A DNA stretch of 64,000 bases from Actinomadura rupiterrae (GCF_024172125.1 NZ_JAMZEA010000004.1:558001-622000); one strand, 5' to 3'. Shown: positions 49,577-60,026, numbered from the stretch's first letter. The notes: generated by a model not told the origin, from the sequence alone. Numbers and translations are program-made.

Positions 49577-50580
49577 CCTCGCTTCTGATCACGGTGCTGC
49601 TGCTGGTCGGGAACGGGTTCTTCGTGGCGGCCGAGTTCGCGCTCGTCGCCGCGCCCCGACCGCAGCTCGAACGCGCCGCCGCCCGCGGCAGCCGTCCGGC
49701 GATCGCCGCCCTGGCCGGAACGCGCGAACTGTCCCTGATGCTCGCGGGCGCGCAGTTCGGCATCACGATGTGCTCGCTCGGCCTGGCGATCGTCACGGAA
49801 CCGGCGTTCGAGCACGTCCTCGAACCGCCGCTGCACGCGGTCGGCGTCCCCGAGGCGGGCGGCAAGGCCATCGCGCTCGCCTGCGCCCTCGGCGTCGTGA
49901 CCTTCCTGCACATGGTCGTCGGCGAGATGGCGCCGAAGTCCTGGGCGATCGCGCACCCGCGCCGCTCGGCCCTCGTCCTGGCCCTGCCGTTCCGCGCGTT
50001 CGCGAAGGTCTCCCGGCCGGTGCTCTCCTTCCTCAACACGGTCACCAACGGCCTGCTGCGGCTCTGCCGCATCACCCCGCGCGACGAGCTGGACGCCCCG
50101 ACCGACGTCCGCTCCCTCGGCCACCTGCTCGGCGAGTCCCGCCGCCTGGGCCTGATCGGCCGGCACGACCACGAGCTCCTGCGCCGCGCCATCTCCGCCC
50201 GCGAGGTCACGGTCGCGCACCTGGTCGTCCCGGCCGCGGACGTCGCCACCGTGCCGTCCGACGCCACCGCCGCCGACGTCCGGCGCGTCGCCACCGCGAG
50301 CGGCCACAACCGCCTGCTCGTCCTCGGCAAGGACGGCACGGGCCCCGGCATCGTGCACGTCCGCGCCGCCGTCACCGAACCCGACCCGGACCGCCGCGCC
50401 GCCGAACTCGCCCACCCGGCCCCCGTCCTCACCAGCGGAACGACCGTCCTGTCCGCGGTGTCCGTGATGCGCCGCTCCCGAGCCCAGCTGGCCGTCATCT
50501 CCAGCGACGACGACCCCCTGTCCGGCATCGTCACCCTGGACGACCTCCTGGCCGAACTCCTGGCCGCCAACCCCCACTAA
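49564..50580 (+). CDS. Second CNNM-type (DUF21) membrane protein, shortened tail
   Basis: 338 aa from GTG 49564, overlapping the upstream paralogue by 13 bp. DUF21 membrane domain with GNGFFVAAEFALVAAPRPQLERAA and LAGAQFGITMCSLGLAIV, then VVGEMAPKSWAIAHPRR. The CBS pair is weaker (TVAHLVVPAADVATV; GIVTLDDLLAELLAANPH) and the CorC domain of the upstream protein is missing. Co-translated twin genes suggest a heteromeric membrane complex handling Mg2+ or similar cations. Confidence 0.9.
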   Translation: MDPLTSLLITVLLLVGNGFFVAAEFALVAAPRPQLERAAARGSRPAIAALAGTRELSLMLAGAQFGITMCSLGLAIVTEPAFEHVLEPPLHAVGVPEAGGKAIALACALGVVTFLHMVVGEMAPKSWAIAHPRRSALVLALPFRAFAKVSRPVLSFLNTVTNGLLRLCRITPRDELDAPTDVRSLGHLLGESRRLGLIGRHDHELLRRAISAREVTVAHLVVPAADVATVPSDATAADVRRVATASGHNRLLVLGKDGTGPGIVHVRAAVTEPDPDRRAAELAHPAPVLTSGTTVLSAVSVMRRSRAQLAVISSDDDPLSGIVTLDDLLAELLAANPH

Positions 50581-50623
50581 CAACAACGCATCCGCACCCG
50601 CAACGACCTTGCGGCTGCGGACC

Positions 50624-51988
50624 ATGCGTTCCTATCGAGATGCTGCAACCGATTCCGTAGTCCATCGTGTCCCCATGCCCCCAAACCACGAGGCACCCCA
50701 GCCGCCCGAGTCGGCCCACACGCCCGCAGGCCAAGCCCACAAGCCGGGGCACGCACACGGGCCCGTACATGCAAACGAGGCAGGAAGCGCGCGCGGACCA
50801 GCGCAGGCACACGCGCCCGAGGCCAGCCACACCCACGAGGCGGGACACACGCACGGCCCGGCGCACACGCACGGCACGGCGAACGCGCGGAGCGCGGGAC
50901 ACGCGCACGGGGCGGGACACGCGCACGGCGCGGGGCAGGGACATTCACATGTCCATGAGGTTGGGCACGGGCATCGAAGTGGGCACAGGCACGCGGGTGG
51001 GTTGTGGGGGCGGGTCGTTCACGTTGTTCGGCCGCATTCGCATGAGGCGGCGGACAAGGTGGACGCGGCGTTGGAGGCGAGCGCGGACGGTATGCGCGCG
51101 CTCTGGATCTCATTGCTCGTCCTAGCGGCAACGGCCGCGCTGCAAGCGGCGGTGGTGGCTTTCTCGGGATCGGTTGCGCTGCTTGGCGACACCCTGCATA
51201 ACGCGGCGGACGCGCTGACGGCAGTACCGCTCGGGTTCGCATTCCTCCTCGGGCGGCGTCCGCCTACGCGGCGCTACACCTACGGTTACGGACGCGCCGA
51301 GGATCTCGCGGGCGTGGTCGTCGTGTTGACGATCGGGGCGTCCTCAGCAGTGGCCGGGTATGCGGCGCTGCAACGGATAGCGCATCCACAACCCGTGACG
51401 CATCTGTGGACGGTCGCGGCGGCGGCGCTCATCGGGTTCGCGGGAAACGAACTGGTAGCGCGGTACCGGATCCGCGTCGGACGCCGCATCGGGTCGGCCG
51501 CGCTGGTGGCGGACGGCCTGCACGCGCGCACGGACGGATTCACATCCTTGGCCGTCCTGCTGGGCGCGGCGGGCGTGGGCCTCGGCTGGACGTGGGCGGA
51601 CCCGGCCGTCGGCCTTCTGATCACGCTCGCGATCCTGGTCGTGCTCTGGCAGGCCGCGCGCGAGGTCTGGCGCCGGCTCATGGACGCCGTGGACCCGGAA
51701 CTCGTCGCCACCGCGGAGCGCGCCCTCAAGGACGTCCCGGGCATTCTGGCCGTCGGGACCGTCCGGCTCCGCTGGATCGGGCACCGGCTCCGCGCCGAGT
51801 GCGACGTGATCGTCGATCCCGGGAGCACGCTCGTGCAGGCGCACGACGCGTCCGTCCGCGCCGAGCACGCGCTGCTCCACGCCCTGCCGAGGCTGTCCGG
51901 AGCGCTCGTCCACCCCGATCCCCAGCCGCGCGACGGTGTTGATCATCACGCCACGCTCGCGGCGCACCGGATCGCTCCTGGCCTGTGA
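50624..51988 (+). CDS. Cation diffusion facilitator with His-rich N-terminus
   Basis: 454 aa from ATG 50624 (ATG 50675 is an alternative; ribosome sites are poor). The first 130 residues are a His/Gly/Ala-rich segment (HTHGPAHTHG, GHAHGAGHAHGAGQGHSH), probably a metal buffer. The CDF core has six helices; metal sites are GDTLHNAADAL in helix 2 and DGLHARTDGF in helix 5. A cytoplasmic C-terminal domain (VPGILAVGTVRLRWIGHRLRAECDVIVDPG) follows. It exports Zn2+, or similar metals such as Co2+ or Ni2+, from the cytoplasm by proton antiport. Confidence 0.93.
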   Translation: MRSYRDAATDSVVHRVPMPPNHEAPQPPESAHTPAGQAHKPGHAHGPVHANEAGSARGPAQAHAPEASHTHEAGHTHGPAHTHGTANARSAGHAHGAGHAHGAGQGHSHVHEVGHGHRSGHRHAGGLWGRVVHVVRPHSHEAADKVDAALEASADGMRALWISLLVLAATAALQAAVVAFSGSVALLGDTLHNAADALTAVPLGFAFLLGRRPPTRRYTYGYGRAEDLAGVVVVLTIGASSAVAGYAALQRIAHPQPVTHLWTVAAAALIGFAGNELVARYRIRVGRRIGSAALVADGLHARTDGFTSLAVLLGAAGVGLGWTWADPAVGLLITLAILVVLWQAAREVWRRLMDAVDPELVATAERALKDVPGILAVGTVRLRWIGHRLRAECDVIVDPGSTLVQAHDASVRAEHALLHALPRLSGALVHPDPQPRDGVDHHATLAAHRIAPGL

Positions 51989-52077
51989 GACGTTAGACAT
52001 GGACGGAGAGGGAGAAATCCGGAGGGGGACGGATCCCTCGGAGACCGGCGAGCGGATAGGCAACGGTGGAGCACGCT

Positions 52078-55000
52078 GTGGACGATACGGATCGGGTGCG
52101 CGAGCAGGTCGGCGAGCTGATCGAGCGTTACGAGCGCCTGGAGGCCGAGCTCCCCGAGACCGACCGTCCGCTGGGATGGGCCGGACGCCTGGCAGCGCTG
52201 CGCGCGTTCATGCAGGACGACGCGGCCGCCGACCGGACGTCCCTGGCCCGCCTTCTGGTCGATCCGGAATCCCTCGGCGAGGACACGGCCCGCCTGATCG
52301 ACATCTCAGGCACCGACCCGTCCGCCGCCGTCCGGCAGATCACGGACGCCCTGGACGGCCGCATCCTCCTGCTGGCCCCCTCCAAGGACGAGGCCGCGAC
52401 GCTTCTCGGCGCCTTGGCAGACCGCGAACTCCCGCTCCTCCTTGAAGAGGTCGTCCCCCCGCCGCCGTTCCGCCGCCGCGAGGAGAACGGCACGGTCGAG
52501 TTCCGCTCCCTGTCGGACGATACGCACCCGTCCCCGCCCCAAGGCACCCTCCACCCGCGCCCGTCCTCAACCGGCACGGCCGAGTTCGGCACCCCCATCC
52601 CCGCCGCCGGCACCCTCCGCCTGGAAACCATTCCGGACCCAGACGCAACCGTCTCACCTGAGACAATCTCACCGACCACCTATTCGGCATCCACGGACAC
52701 CGCAGCCGTCAAGACCGTCCCACAAGAGATTGTCTCATCTGAGATAATCTCACCCGCACCAAGCCCGGACACGTCCCCCACGAACGTCCTCCCCACCCTC
52801 CCGGACGCCCCCTCAGCCCCAGAAACTCCAACCACCGACGCAACCACCCCCACCCCGCCCCTGAACGCAGCGCATGCAGGCGCCGGAGGCTCAGACATGG
52901 CGGGCGCACACGGCGCCCTGTCGCGCATCGAGCCCGAAGCCTCGACCACCGGAGACACGCGCGTCCAAGACTCGACCCCAAGCGGCACGCATGCAGTCGC
53001 TCCGCACGCCCCTGCGGGCCTGGGAGTCACGGACGCGGCGGACCTGAATGCCCCGGACTCGGACGCCGCCAATGCGGCAAGTCCCGGAGCTGCACTCTCG
53101 GACGCCACGGCCCTGGGGGGCGCGGACGCAGGTACTCAAGTCCCGGACGTCGCGGGCCTGGACGCCGCAGACTCGGACTTCGCAGAGCTGGCCTCGGGCG
53201 CGCCGGGCTCGGCCCCGGCAGCCGCCAACCCGGCGAGTCCGGAGACCGCCCGCTCTGGCATCGGCACTACGGCCGACGCAGATGCCGCCATGCCGGGTGC
53301 TGTGGATGAGAGCGTCGCAAGCAGCCAAGGGGAGGGCGTGGCTGACGCCGGGGCTTTGGGCTCAGGCGGCGTGGACGAGAGCACTGCCGAGCCGGGCGCT
53401 GTGGAGGCCCGCGCTGTGGAAGTGGCCGCTGCGCACGCCGAGGGCCGGGCACCTTTGGACGCCTCTCACGCGAGAGCTGCCAGCTCAGAGGCGGCGGACG
53501 AAGGCATTGCGCACTCCGGCGCTGCGGGCGAGGCCATCAACCAGCCCGATGCTGCCGAGGCAGATCCGGCATGGACGGGCGCGGCAGACACTAACCCCCT
53601 GGGCTGGGGCGCTGCCGGGGCTTCGGCGCCGAACGGGGGCGAGTTGGACGCCGTGGACGCGGACGCGGCGTCCACGGGCGTAGTGAGCGCGAACGCCGCA
53701 GGCTCGGTTCTCGCCGACGCAGATGTCTCGGGCGCCGCGGCTGGGGACGCAGGCATCGTTGGCGCTGACGCCATTGACGCGGATGCCGCGGGCGCGAAGG
53801 GCGCGGGCGCAAATGCCGCCAGCGCGAATGTCCGGGGCGCCGACGCTGGGAACGCGGGCGCTGCGGGCGCGGATGCCGTCGGCGCAGATGTCTCGGGCAC
53901 CGGCACTGGGCACGCGGGCATTGTCGGCGCGAACGCCACTGGCGCAGATGCTGCGGGCGCGAAGGGCGCGGGCGCGAAGGGCGCGGGCGCGAAGGGCGCG
54001 GGCGCGAAGGGCGCGGGCGCGGATGCTGCGGGCGCGGATGTCTTGGGCGACGGCGCTGGGGACGCGGGTGTTGTTGGTGCGGATGCTGCGGGGGCTGCGG
54101 GCGCGGGGGCGGGCGGTGCTGGCGTGGGCGGTGGGGGGTTGGAGGGGGTTGTTCGGCGGGTTTTGGTTCGGCCTGTTGGGGGGGTTTGGCGGGGGGACGC
54201 GGAGCGGGAGCTGAAGGGGCTTCGGCTGGGGTTGTTGTGGTTGGAGCAGTGGCCTCGGGACGTGGCGACGGTCGAGCGGCTGCGGGACGAGGGGGTGCGG
54301 CGGCGCGCGGAGCGGGAGGCCGATGTCGCGGCGCTGGAGGACGCGATCGTCCAGCGGCGGGAGGAGCTGGTGTCGGCCCAGGGGGCGGTGGCCGAGGCCG
54401 AGGCCGAGCGTGATCGGACGGTCGGCGAGGAGGAGCAGGTCGCCGGTGAGGCCGTGGCGCCCCGGGAGGAGGCCGAGCGGCTCCGGAGCGAGGCGGACGA
54501 GGCGGCGGCGCTGGCGAGCGAGGCGGCGCGGGTCGCGGACGAGGCGTATGCGCGGGTCACGGCCATCGATGAGCGGGCTTCGCAGGCGCAGTTCGAGTTG
54601 GGTGCGGCGCAGGAGCAGGAGCGGACGCTTGTGGGCGACCTCGCGCGGGCGCGCGAGGAGCTGCCTGCGGCGAAGGCCGAGACCGAGCGGCTCGTTTCGC
54701 AGGACAGCAATGCCATAGCGGAGGGGCATGCGTCCTACTACCGGGTGCGGGCGGCGGAGTCGGCGGTCGCGGCCGTCCGGCAGAAGATGACGCTGACGCA
54801 GCGGTTGCATGTCGCGCCGACGCCGCCGGAGTTGAAGAAGCTGCGGGCTGAGCTGAAGGACAAGGCGCGGCAGGCGGACGACGCCGCGCGTCGCGCGCAC
54901 GAGACGAAGGAAGAAGCGCAGCGGGCGGCGCAGCGGCAGGCGGAACTGGAGCGGTTCCTTGAGGGCGGTACCGAGCGGCTCGCGGCGGCCAAGCACGCGC

Positions 55001-55833
55001 AGGAGCGGTTGACCGAGGAGCTCACGCGGCTCGCGGAGGAGCGCGAAGGCGCGGTCGTCACGCACCACGAGCAGGCGCGGACCGCCGCGGAGGCCGCGGA
55101 CCACGCGACTCAGGCGGGCGCGTCCGCCCGGTATGCGGAGCAGGCGGCGCGGGCGGCGGAGGAGCGGCTCGCCGTGGCGCGGACGGCGCGTGAGATCGCC
55201 GAGGCCGCTTTGGAACGGGCCGAAACCGATGTCGAGGCGGCGGCGGTCCGCATCACGGAGGCGGAGGCGGCGCTCAATGAGCGGCGCGCGGCCGTGGAGG
55301 CCGAGAACGCCGAGGACGACACCGATCTCGCGGTCGCGATCGAGGCCGAGGAGCGCTCGCGGGACCAGGTCGCGGCCATCTGCGGCGACGAGGAGCCCGA
55401 CACGGGCCGCCTTCCGGACATCCAGAACCGCGCGATGTCCCGGATCGAGGAGCTGACCGGCTACCTCACCGCGCTCGCCGACAGCCCGCACGACGTCGAT
55501 TCGGAGTTCGGCCGCACGCTGCTCCGGAAGGCCAGCGTCGTGGGCGGTTCGCCGTTCGCCGTGTCGGCCTCGCACCTCGGCGAGTTCGACGAGCTGCTGG
55601 TCAGCGGCCTCGAACACCTCGCGGCGGACGATCTGCTCGTCGGCGCCGTCCACGCCCGGCACTGGACGCTCCTCACGGAGGCGGCGGCGCCGAGCGATCC
55701 GTCCATCCATCCGGACGACGCTCCGGAGCACCCGTCCTCCGAGGACGAGGCCGCCGCCCCCGGACAGCACCCGGAGGAGTCGGCACCCCTATCGGATGGT
55801 CCGAATCCGGCGTCCACCGACGAGCCCCAATAG
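52078..55833 (+). CDS. Large Ala-rich coiled-coil protein with five-residue repeats
   Basis: 1,251 aa from GTG 52078 (ggtggag 6 nt upstream; GTG 52066 overlaps that site). Four parts: a helical N-domain (1-135, VREQVGELIERYERLEAELPETDRPLGWAGRLAALRAFM), a Pro/Ser/Thr linker (135-270), an Ala/Gly/Asp-rich zone (about 280-690), and a long Glu/Arg/Ala coiled coil (about 710-1115) followed by a small acidic C-domain. From about 53800 to 54120 the repeats are strictly five residues (GADAA, GANAT, GAKGA), with an exact 15-nt DNA unit four times at 53956-54015. No known family or membrane helix. A filament or scaffold role is a guess. Confidence 0.8.
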   Translation: MDDTDRVREQVGELIERYERLEAELPETDRPLGWAGRLAALRAFMQDDAAADRTSLARLLVDPESLGEDTARLIDISGTDPSAAVRQITDALDGRILLLAPSKDEAATLLGALADRELPLLLEEVVPPPPFRRREENGTVEFRSLSDDTHPSPPQGTLHPRPSSTGTAEFGTPIPAAGTLRLETIPDPDATVSPETISPTTYSASTDTAAVKTVPQEIVSSEIISPAPSPDTSPTNVLPTLPDAPSAPETPTTDATTPTPPLNAAHAGAGGSDMAGAHGALSRIEPEASTTGDTRVQDSTPSGTHAVAPHAPAGLGVTDAADLNAPDSDAANAASPGAALSDATALGGADAGTQVPDVAGLDAADSDFAELASGAPGSAPAAANPASPETARSGIGTTADADAAMPGAVDESVASSQGEGVADAGALGSGGVDESTAEPGAVEARAVEVAAAHAEGRAPLDASHARAASSEAADEGIAHSGAAGEAINQPDAAEADPAWTGAADTNPLGWGAAGASAPNGGELDAVDADAASTGVVSANAAGSVLADADVSGAAAGDAGIVGADAIDADAAGAKGAGANAASANVRGADAGNAGAAGADAVGADVSGTGTGHAGIVGANATGADAAGAKGAGAKGAGAKGAGAKGAGADAAGADVLGDGAGDAGVVGADAAGAAGAGAGGAGVGGGGLEGVVRRVLVRPVGGVWRGDAERELKGLRLGLLWLEQWPRDVATVERLRDEGVRRRAEREADVAALEDAIVQRREELVSAQGAVAEAEAERDRTVGEEEQVAGEAVAPREEAERLRSEADEAAALASEAARVADEAYARVTAIDERASQAQFELGAAQEQERTLVGDLARAREELPAAKAETERLVSQDSNAIAEGHASYYRVRAAESAVAAVRQKMTLTQRLHVAPTPPELKKLRAELKDKARQADDAARRAHETKEEAQRAAQRQAELERFLEGGTERLAAAKHAQERLTEELTRLAEEREGAVVTHHEQARTAAEAADHATQAGASARYAEQAARAAEERLAVARTAREIAEAALERAETDVEAAAVRITEAEAALNERRAAVEAENAEDDTDLAVAIEAEERSRDQVAAICGDEEPDTGRLPDIQNRAMSRIEELTGYLTALADSPHDVDSEFGRTLLRKASVVGGSPFAVSASHLGEFDELLVSGLEHLAADDLLVGAVHARHWTLLTEAAAPSDPSIHPDDAPEHPSSEDEAAAPGQHPEESAPLSDGPNPASTDEPQ

Positions 55834-55835
55834 GG

Positions 55836-55865
55836 AACGCCCCGTCCGTTCCCGGACGGGGCGTT
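55836..55865. terminator. Bidirectional stem-loop terminator
   Basis: Perfect 13-bp stem: aacgccccgtccg (55836-55848), loop ttcc, cggacggggcgtt (55853-55865), three bases after the stop of the coiled-coil gene. It sits between convergent genes, so it can end transcripts from both sides. Confidence 0.9.
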
Positions 55866-55887
55866 TCGGCCGGACGTGCTGGACGGG

Positions 55888-56274
55888 TCAGTCGTCGTCC
55901 TTGTCGTCCCCGGGGATGAGGATGTGCAGGAGCCAGCCGACGATGCCGACGACGATGGCGCCCCAGAAGGCGGGCCAGAATCCGGCGACGTGGAAGGGCA
56001 GGCTGAACTTCTCCGCCAGGAAGCTGGTCAGCAACAGCAGCAGCGCGTTCACGACCAGGCCGATGAGGCCGAGGGTGAGGATGTAGAACGCGCAGCCGAA
56101 CGTCTTGATGATGGGCTTGAGGACGGCGTTCACCACGCCGAAGATCACCGCGACGCCGACCAGGGTCAGCGCGCGCTTCCCGGCGGTGTCACCCGTGACC
56201 GTGATGCCGTGGATGAGGAGTTTGGCAACCCACAGCGCGACCGCCGTGATCGCCACCTTGATGATGATTCGCAC
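55888..56274 (-). CDS. Phage-holin-family (PF04020-like) membrane protein
   Basis: 128 aa, four transmembrane segments (IIIKVAITAVALWVAKLLI; LTLVGVAVIFGVVNAVLKPIIK; CAFYILTLGLIGLVVNALLLLLTSFLA; WPAFWGAIVVGIVGWLLHILI) and an acidic end GDDKDDD. This matches the widespread 'phage holin family' membrane proteins (DUF/PF04020), which in most actinobacteria are chromosomal, of unknown function, and not lysis proteins. No prophage genes surround it. Confidence 0.88.
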   Translation of the reverse strand: MRIIIKVAITAVALWVAKLLIHGITVTGDTAGKRALTLVGVAVIFGVVNAVLKPIIKTFGCAFYILTLGLIGLVVNALLLLLTSFLAEKFSLPFHVAGFWPAFWGAIVVGIVGWLLHILIPGDDKDDD

Positions 56275-56371
56275 GGTTACGATCCTCCGCCCTGGGACGC
56301 CCGGAGGTCATCCCTCCGCATGGCGATTTCCGAAGGGCGGGGCTCGTCTCCCAGGACGACGTTCAGGGTCA

Positions 56372-57154
56372 TCACTCCGACCTGTCGAAGAACGGGGACG
56401 CGGCGTCGATGCGCGGTCCGGCCGGACGGTGCGGCGCGCCACCACCGGCCATGGTGGTCGCGGCCGGGTCTCCCATAGGACGAGGCGGTGCAGCGGCCCC
56501 ACCTCGTGCGGGCGCGGGGCCTCCGCTATGCGCCGGCGCAGGATTTCCACGCCGCCCAGAATTTCCACCGCGACCCGGATTTCCGCCCCGGCCAGGAACT
56601 TCGCCCCGTCCGGGCGCGTCGGCTCGTCCGGGCATGTCGCCTCGCGCGGGGCCTCCGCCGCGTACAGGCGCGGGCGCGGGGCCGCTGCCGCGCGTGGGCG
56701 CAGGGCCGCCTACTGGAACCGGCGCGGGGGCGCCGTCTGGGACGGGAGCCGTAGCGCGACGCCGTCCGCGACGTCCGGTCGCGGGTTCCGGAACGTCCGA
56801 GGGGAGTTCGCCGGAACGTCCAGGCCCCTCGCCGCCCCGCCGTGGCGCATCGCTGCGGCGGGCGCGGGCCAGCTCGTTCTGGAGCTGCTTCTTCTCCATC
56901 TCCAGGGTGGTCAGGGAGTCGCGCAGGTCGCGCCGGTTCTGCAGCATGCGGCCGAAGCCGATCCACAGGAAGATCATCGCGAGCACGAAGACGGCCGCGG
57001 TCACCGCACCGGCCAGGAAGACCTGCCACTGCGCGGTGACGCCGGGTATCTGCTGGCCGAACAGGGTGAGGTGCGCCGGGCCGGTGTCGTCGATGACGAC
57101 CGCGGCGCCGACCGCGACGGCTGCGACGGCGAGGATCAGTCCGAAGAACAGCAT
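56372..57154 (-). CDS. LapA-like membrane protein with Pro/Gly/Arg-rich tail
   Basis: 260 aa from ATG 57154 (ggagaggag site). Two membrane helices (LILAVAAVAVGAAVVI; VFLAGAVTAAVFVLAMIFLWIGF) flanking a short loop, then a helix RMLQNRRDLRDSLTTLEMEKKQLQNELARARR, as in LapA/DUF1049 proteins. The second half is low-complexity: RGGGPARGDMPGRADAPGRGEVPGRGG. The tail may be disordered in the cytoplasm. Function unknown in actinobacteria. Confidence 0.85.
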   Translation of the reverse strand: MLFFGLILAVAAVAVGAAVVIDDTGPAHLTLFGQQIPGVTAQWQVFLAGAVTAAVFVLAMIFLWIGFGRMLQNRRDLRDSLTTLEMEKKQLQNELARARRSDAPRRGGEGPGRSGELPSDVPEPATGRRGRRRATAPVPDGAPAPVPVGGPAPTRGSGPAPAPVRGGGPARGDMPGRADAPGRGEVPGRGGNPGRGGNSGRRGNPAPAHSGGPAPARGGAAAPPRPMGDPAATTMAGGGAPHRPAGPRIDAASPFFDRSE

Positions 57155-57321
57155 TCTGGGCGTTCTCCTCTCCTGTAGCGGGGTGCCCCACCATGCCAGA
57201 TCTCTCCCGGTTTGTGCCTGTTTCGGAGATCGGCGCAGGTCAGCGGGGTTCACCGGCGCCCCGGCCGGGTAGTGATCGCTTCCGACCGGCCGTTGCCGTC
57301 CCGACGAGGAGGAGGACCCTG

Positions 57322-57981
57322 ATGACACCCCCGCTGGCGGTCGTTTTCGACCTGGACGGCGTGCTGGTCGACTCCGAACCGGTGTGGGAGGAGGTCCGCC
57401 GGGCCTACGTCGCCGACAAGGGCGGCACCTGGAAGCCGGACACGCAGGAGCGGCTGATGGGCATGAGCACGCCCGAGTGGGCCGACTACCTGGCCACCGA
57501 CCTGATCGGCGGCGACATCACGGCCGACCAGGTCGCCTACGAGGTCGTGGACCGGATGTCCCGCCGCTACGGCGAGGACATCCCGCTCATGCCGGGCGCG
57601 GTCGAGGCCGTCCGGCGGCTGGCCGGGTACCGCCCGCTCGGCCTGGCCAGCTCGTCCCCGCGCGCCTTGATCGACATCGTGCTCGCGCACCTCGGCATCG
57701 CCGGCCGGTTCGAGGCCACCGTGTCCACCGAGGAGGTAGACCAGGGCAAACCCGCCCCGGACGGCTACCTCACCGCGGCCGCACGGCTCGAAGTCCCGGC
57801 CGGGAGCTGCGTCGCGATCGAGGACTCCAGCAACGGCCTCCGCTCCGCCCACGCCGCCGGAATGCGGATCGTGGCCGTCCCGCACCCGCGCTATCCCCCG
57901 GCGCCCGACGCGCTCGCCCTCGCGTCCGCCGAGATCACCACTCTGGACGAGCTGACCCCCGACCTCGTCGCCACGCTCTGA
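57322..57981 (+). CDS. HAD-superfamily phosphatase (PGM-like)
   Basis: 219 aa from ATG 57322 (gaggaggagg site). HAD motifs: FDLDGVLVDSEPVW (nucleophile Asp), LASSSP (motif 2), K in VDQGKPAPDGYL, and AIEDSSNGLRSAHAAGM (acidic motif). Cap type I (helical, after motif 1). Resembles beta-phosphoglucomutase or phosphatase relatives that act on sugar phosphates; substrate not determinable. RecQ follows after 62 bp. Confidence 0.93.
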   Translation: MTPPLAVVFDLDGVLVDSEPVWEEVRRAYVADKGGTWKPDTQERLMGMSTPEWADYLATDLIGGDITADQVAYEVVDRMSRRYGEDIPLMPGAVEAVRRLAGYRPLGLASSSPRALIDIVLAHLGIAGRFEATVSTEEVDQGKPAPDGYLTAAARLEVPAGSCVAIEDSSNGLRSAHAAGMRIVAVPHPRYPPAPDALALASAEITTLDELTPDLVATL

Positions 57982-58043
57982 CGGTTATCCACAGGGTGTG
58001 CGGAACGGGCGCGGGTGTCGGCGGGCGCTCATAGTATGACTCG

Positions 58044-60026
58044 GTGGCTTCTCCCGAGGACGACGGGTTCCCGCCCCCGTACGACGATCAGCTGAGCGAG
58101 GCCGACCTCGCGTACTCAGGCGAGGGGTTCGTCCCCGACGACCCCGAGTACGGCCCGGCCGGTCCCGGGTACGGCCAGGCCGAGGAGGCCCCGCCGCCGC
58201 GCCCGGAGTACGGCACGCCCGTCGAGGTGCTGAACCGCGTCTTCGGCTACGACGCGTTCCGCGACGGCCAGCAAGAGATCATCGAGCACGTCGCGGACGG
58301 CGGCGACGCCCTGGTCCTGATGCCGACCGGCGGCGGCAAGTCGCTGTGCTACCAGATCCCGGCGCTGGTCCGGAAGGGCGTCGGCGTGGTGATCTCGCCC
58401 CTGATCGCCCTCATGCAGGACCAGGTGGACGCCCTGCGCGCGCTCGGCGTCCGGGCCGGGTTCCTCAACTCCACCCAGGACTTCGAGGAGCGCCGCCTCG
58501 TCGAGGCGCAGTTCCTCCAGGGCGAGCTCGACCTGCTGTACCTCGCGCCCGAGCGGCTGCGCGTCGCCGCGACGGTCGAGCTGCTCGACCGCGGCACGGT
58601 GTCGCTGTTCGCGATCGACGAGGCGCACTGCGTGTCGCAGTGGGGGCACGACTTCCGGCCCGACTACCTCATGCTGTCCCACCTGCACGAACGCTGGCCG
58701 GACGTGCCGCGCATCGCGCTCACCGCGACCGCCACCCCGGCCACCCGGCAGGAGATCGCGACCCGGCTGAAACTCAGCGACGCCCGACACTTCGTCGCCT
58801 CGTTCGACCGGCCGAACATCCAGTACCGGATCGTCCCGAAGACCGAGCCGAAGAAGCAGCTGCTCCACCTGCTGAAGACCGAGCACCCGGGCGAGGCGGG
58901 CATCGTGTACTGCCTGTCCCGCTCGTCTGTGGAGAAGACGGCCGAGTTCCTCACCGCGAACGGTGTGGACGCCGTCCCGTACCACGCGGGGCTCGACGCG
59001 TCCGTCCGCGCCGCGAACCAGTCCCGCTTCCTGCGCGAGGAGGGCCTCGTCGTCGTCGCGACGATCGCGTTCGGCATGGGCATCGACAAGCCGGACGTCC
59101 GGTTCGTCGCGCACCTCGACCTGCCGAAGTCGGTCGAGGGCTACTACCAGGAGACCGGACGCGCCGGGCGCGACGGCCTGCCGTCCACCGCCTGGCTCGC
59201 CTACGGCCTCCAGGACGTCGTCAACCTGCGCAAGCTCATCGACGGCTCGGAGGGCGACGAGCAGCACCGCCGCCGCCAGGCGCTCCACCTCGACTCGATG
59301 CTGGCGCTGTGCGAGGCGGTCGAGTGCCGCCGCGTCCAGCTGCTGAACTACTTCGGCCAGCAGTCCGAGCCGTGCGGCAACTGCGACACCTGCCTGTCCC
59401 CGCCCGAGTCCTGGGACGGGACGATCCCGGCGCAGAAGGTGCTGTCCACGGTCGTCCGGCTGGAGCGCGAGCGGCGGCAGAAGTTCGGCGCGAGCCACAT
59501 CGTGGACATCCTGGTCGGCAAGAAGAACGCCAAGATCATCCAGTTCGACCACGACACGCTGTCGGTGTTCGGCGTCGGCTCCGACCTGCGCGACACCGAG
59601 TGGCGCGGGGTGATCCGGCAGCTCCTCGCCCAGGGCCTGCTCGCCGTGGAGAGCAACCACGGCACGCTCGTGCTGACCGAGCGGAGCGCGTCGGTGCTCC
59701 GCGGCGACCACCGCGTCCTGATGCGCCGGGAGCCGGAGCGCGCCCCCGCGAAGGCCGCCGCCAAGTCCGCCAAGCAGCGCGCCGCCGCCGTCGAGCTGCC
59801 CGCCGAGGCCGCGCCCGTCTTCGAGCGCCTGCGCGCCTGGCGCGCCGCCACCGCCAAGGAGCAGGGCGTCCCCGCGTACGTGATCTTCCACGACGCCACG
59901 CTGCGCGAGATCGCCACCGCCCACCCCGGCTCCCAGGCCGAGCTCGGCAAGATCAGCGGCGTCGGCGAGAACAAGCTCGCCAAGTACGGCGACCAGGTCC
60001 TGGAGGTCCTCGCCACCGACGCCTGA
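58044..60026 (+). CDS. recQ: ATP-dependent DNA helicase RecQ
   Basis: 660 aa from GTG 58044. N-terminal 60 acidic residues precede the helicase core: [14 protein letters not shown] (Walker A), [19 protein letters not shown] (motif II), ALTATATP, and [10 protein letters not shown] in motif VI with [20 protein letters not shown] zinc cysteines lie near [13 protein letters not shown] and PCGNCDTC; the C-terminal HRDC domain (about residues 585-655) reads [32 protein letters not shown]. Unwinds DNA 3'-5' in recombination repair. Full architecture, intact. Confidence 0.97.
   Translation: MASPEDDGFPPPYDDQLSEADLAYSGEGFVPDDPEYGPAGPGYGQAEEAPPPRPEYGTPVEVLNRVFGYDAFRDGQQEIIEHVADGGDALVLMPTGGGKSLCYQIPALVRKGVGVVISPLIALMQDQVDALRALGVRAGFLNSTQDFEERRLVEAQFLQGELDLLYLAPERLRVAATVELLDRGTVSLFAIDEAHCVSQWGHDFRPDYLMLSHLHERWPDVPRIALTATATPATRQEIATRLKLSDARHFVASFDRPNIQYRIVPKTEPKKQLLHLLKTEHPGEAGIVYCLSRSSVEKTAEFLTANGVDAVPYHAGLDASVRAANQSRFLREEGLVVVATIAFGMGIDKPDVRFVAHLDLPKSVEGYYQETGRAGRDGLPSTAWLAYGLQDVVNLRKLIDGSEGDEQHRRRQALHLDSMLALCEAVECRRVQLLNYFGQQSEPCGNCDTCLSPPESWDGTIPAQKVLSTVVRLERERRQKFGASHIVDILVGKKNAKIIQFDHDTLSVFGVGSDLRDTEWRGVIRQLLAQGLLAVESNHGTLVLTERSASVLRGDHRVLMRREPERAPAKAAAKSAKQRAAAVELPAEAAPVFERLRAWRAATAKEQGVPAYVIFHDATLREIATAHPGSQAELGKISGVGENKLAKYGDQVLEVLATDA

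Noticed and set aside
55888..56274. Prophage lysis gene (holin)
   Set aside because: The family name says holin, but chromosomal copies are widespread and no phage genes are near.
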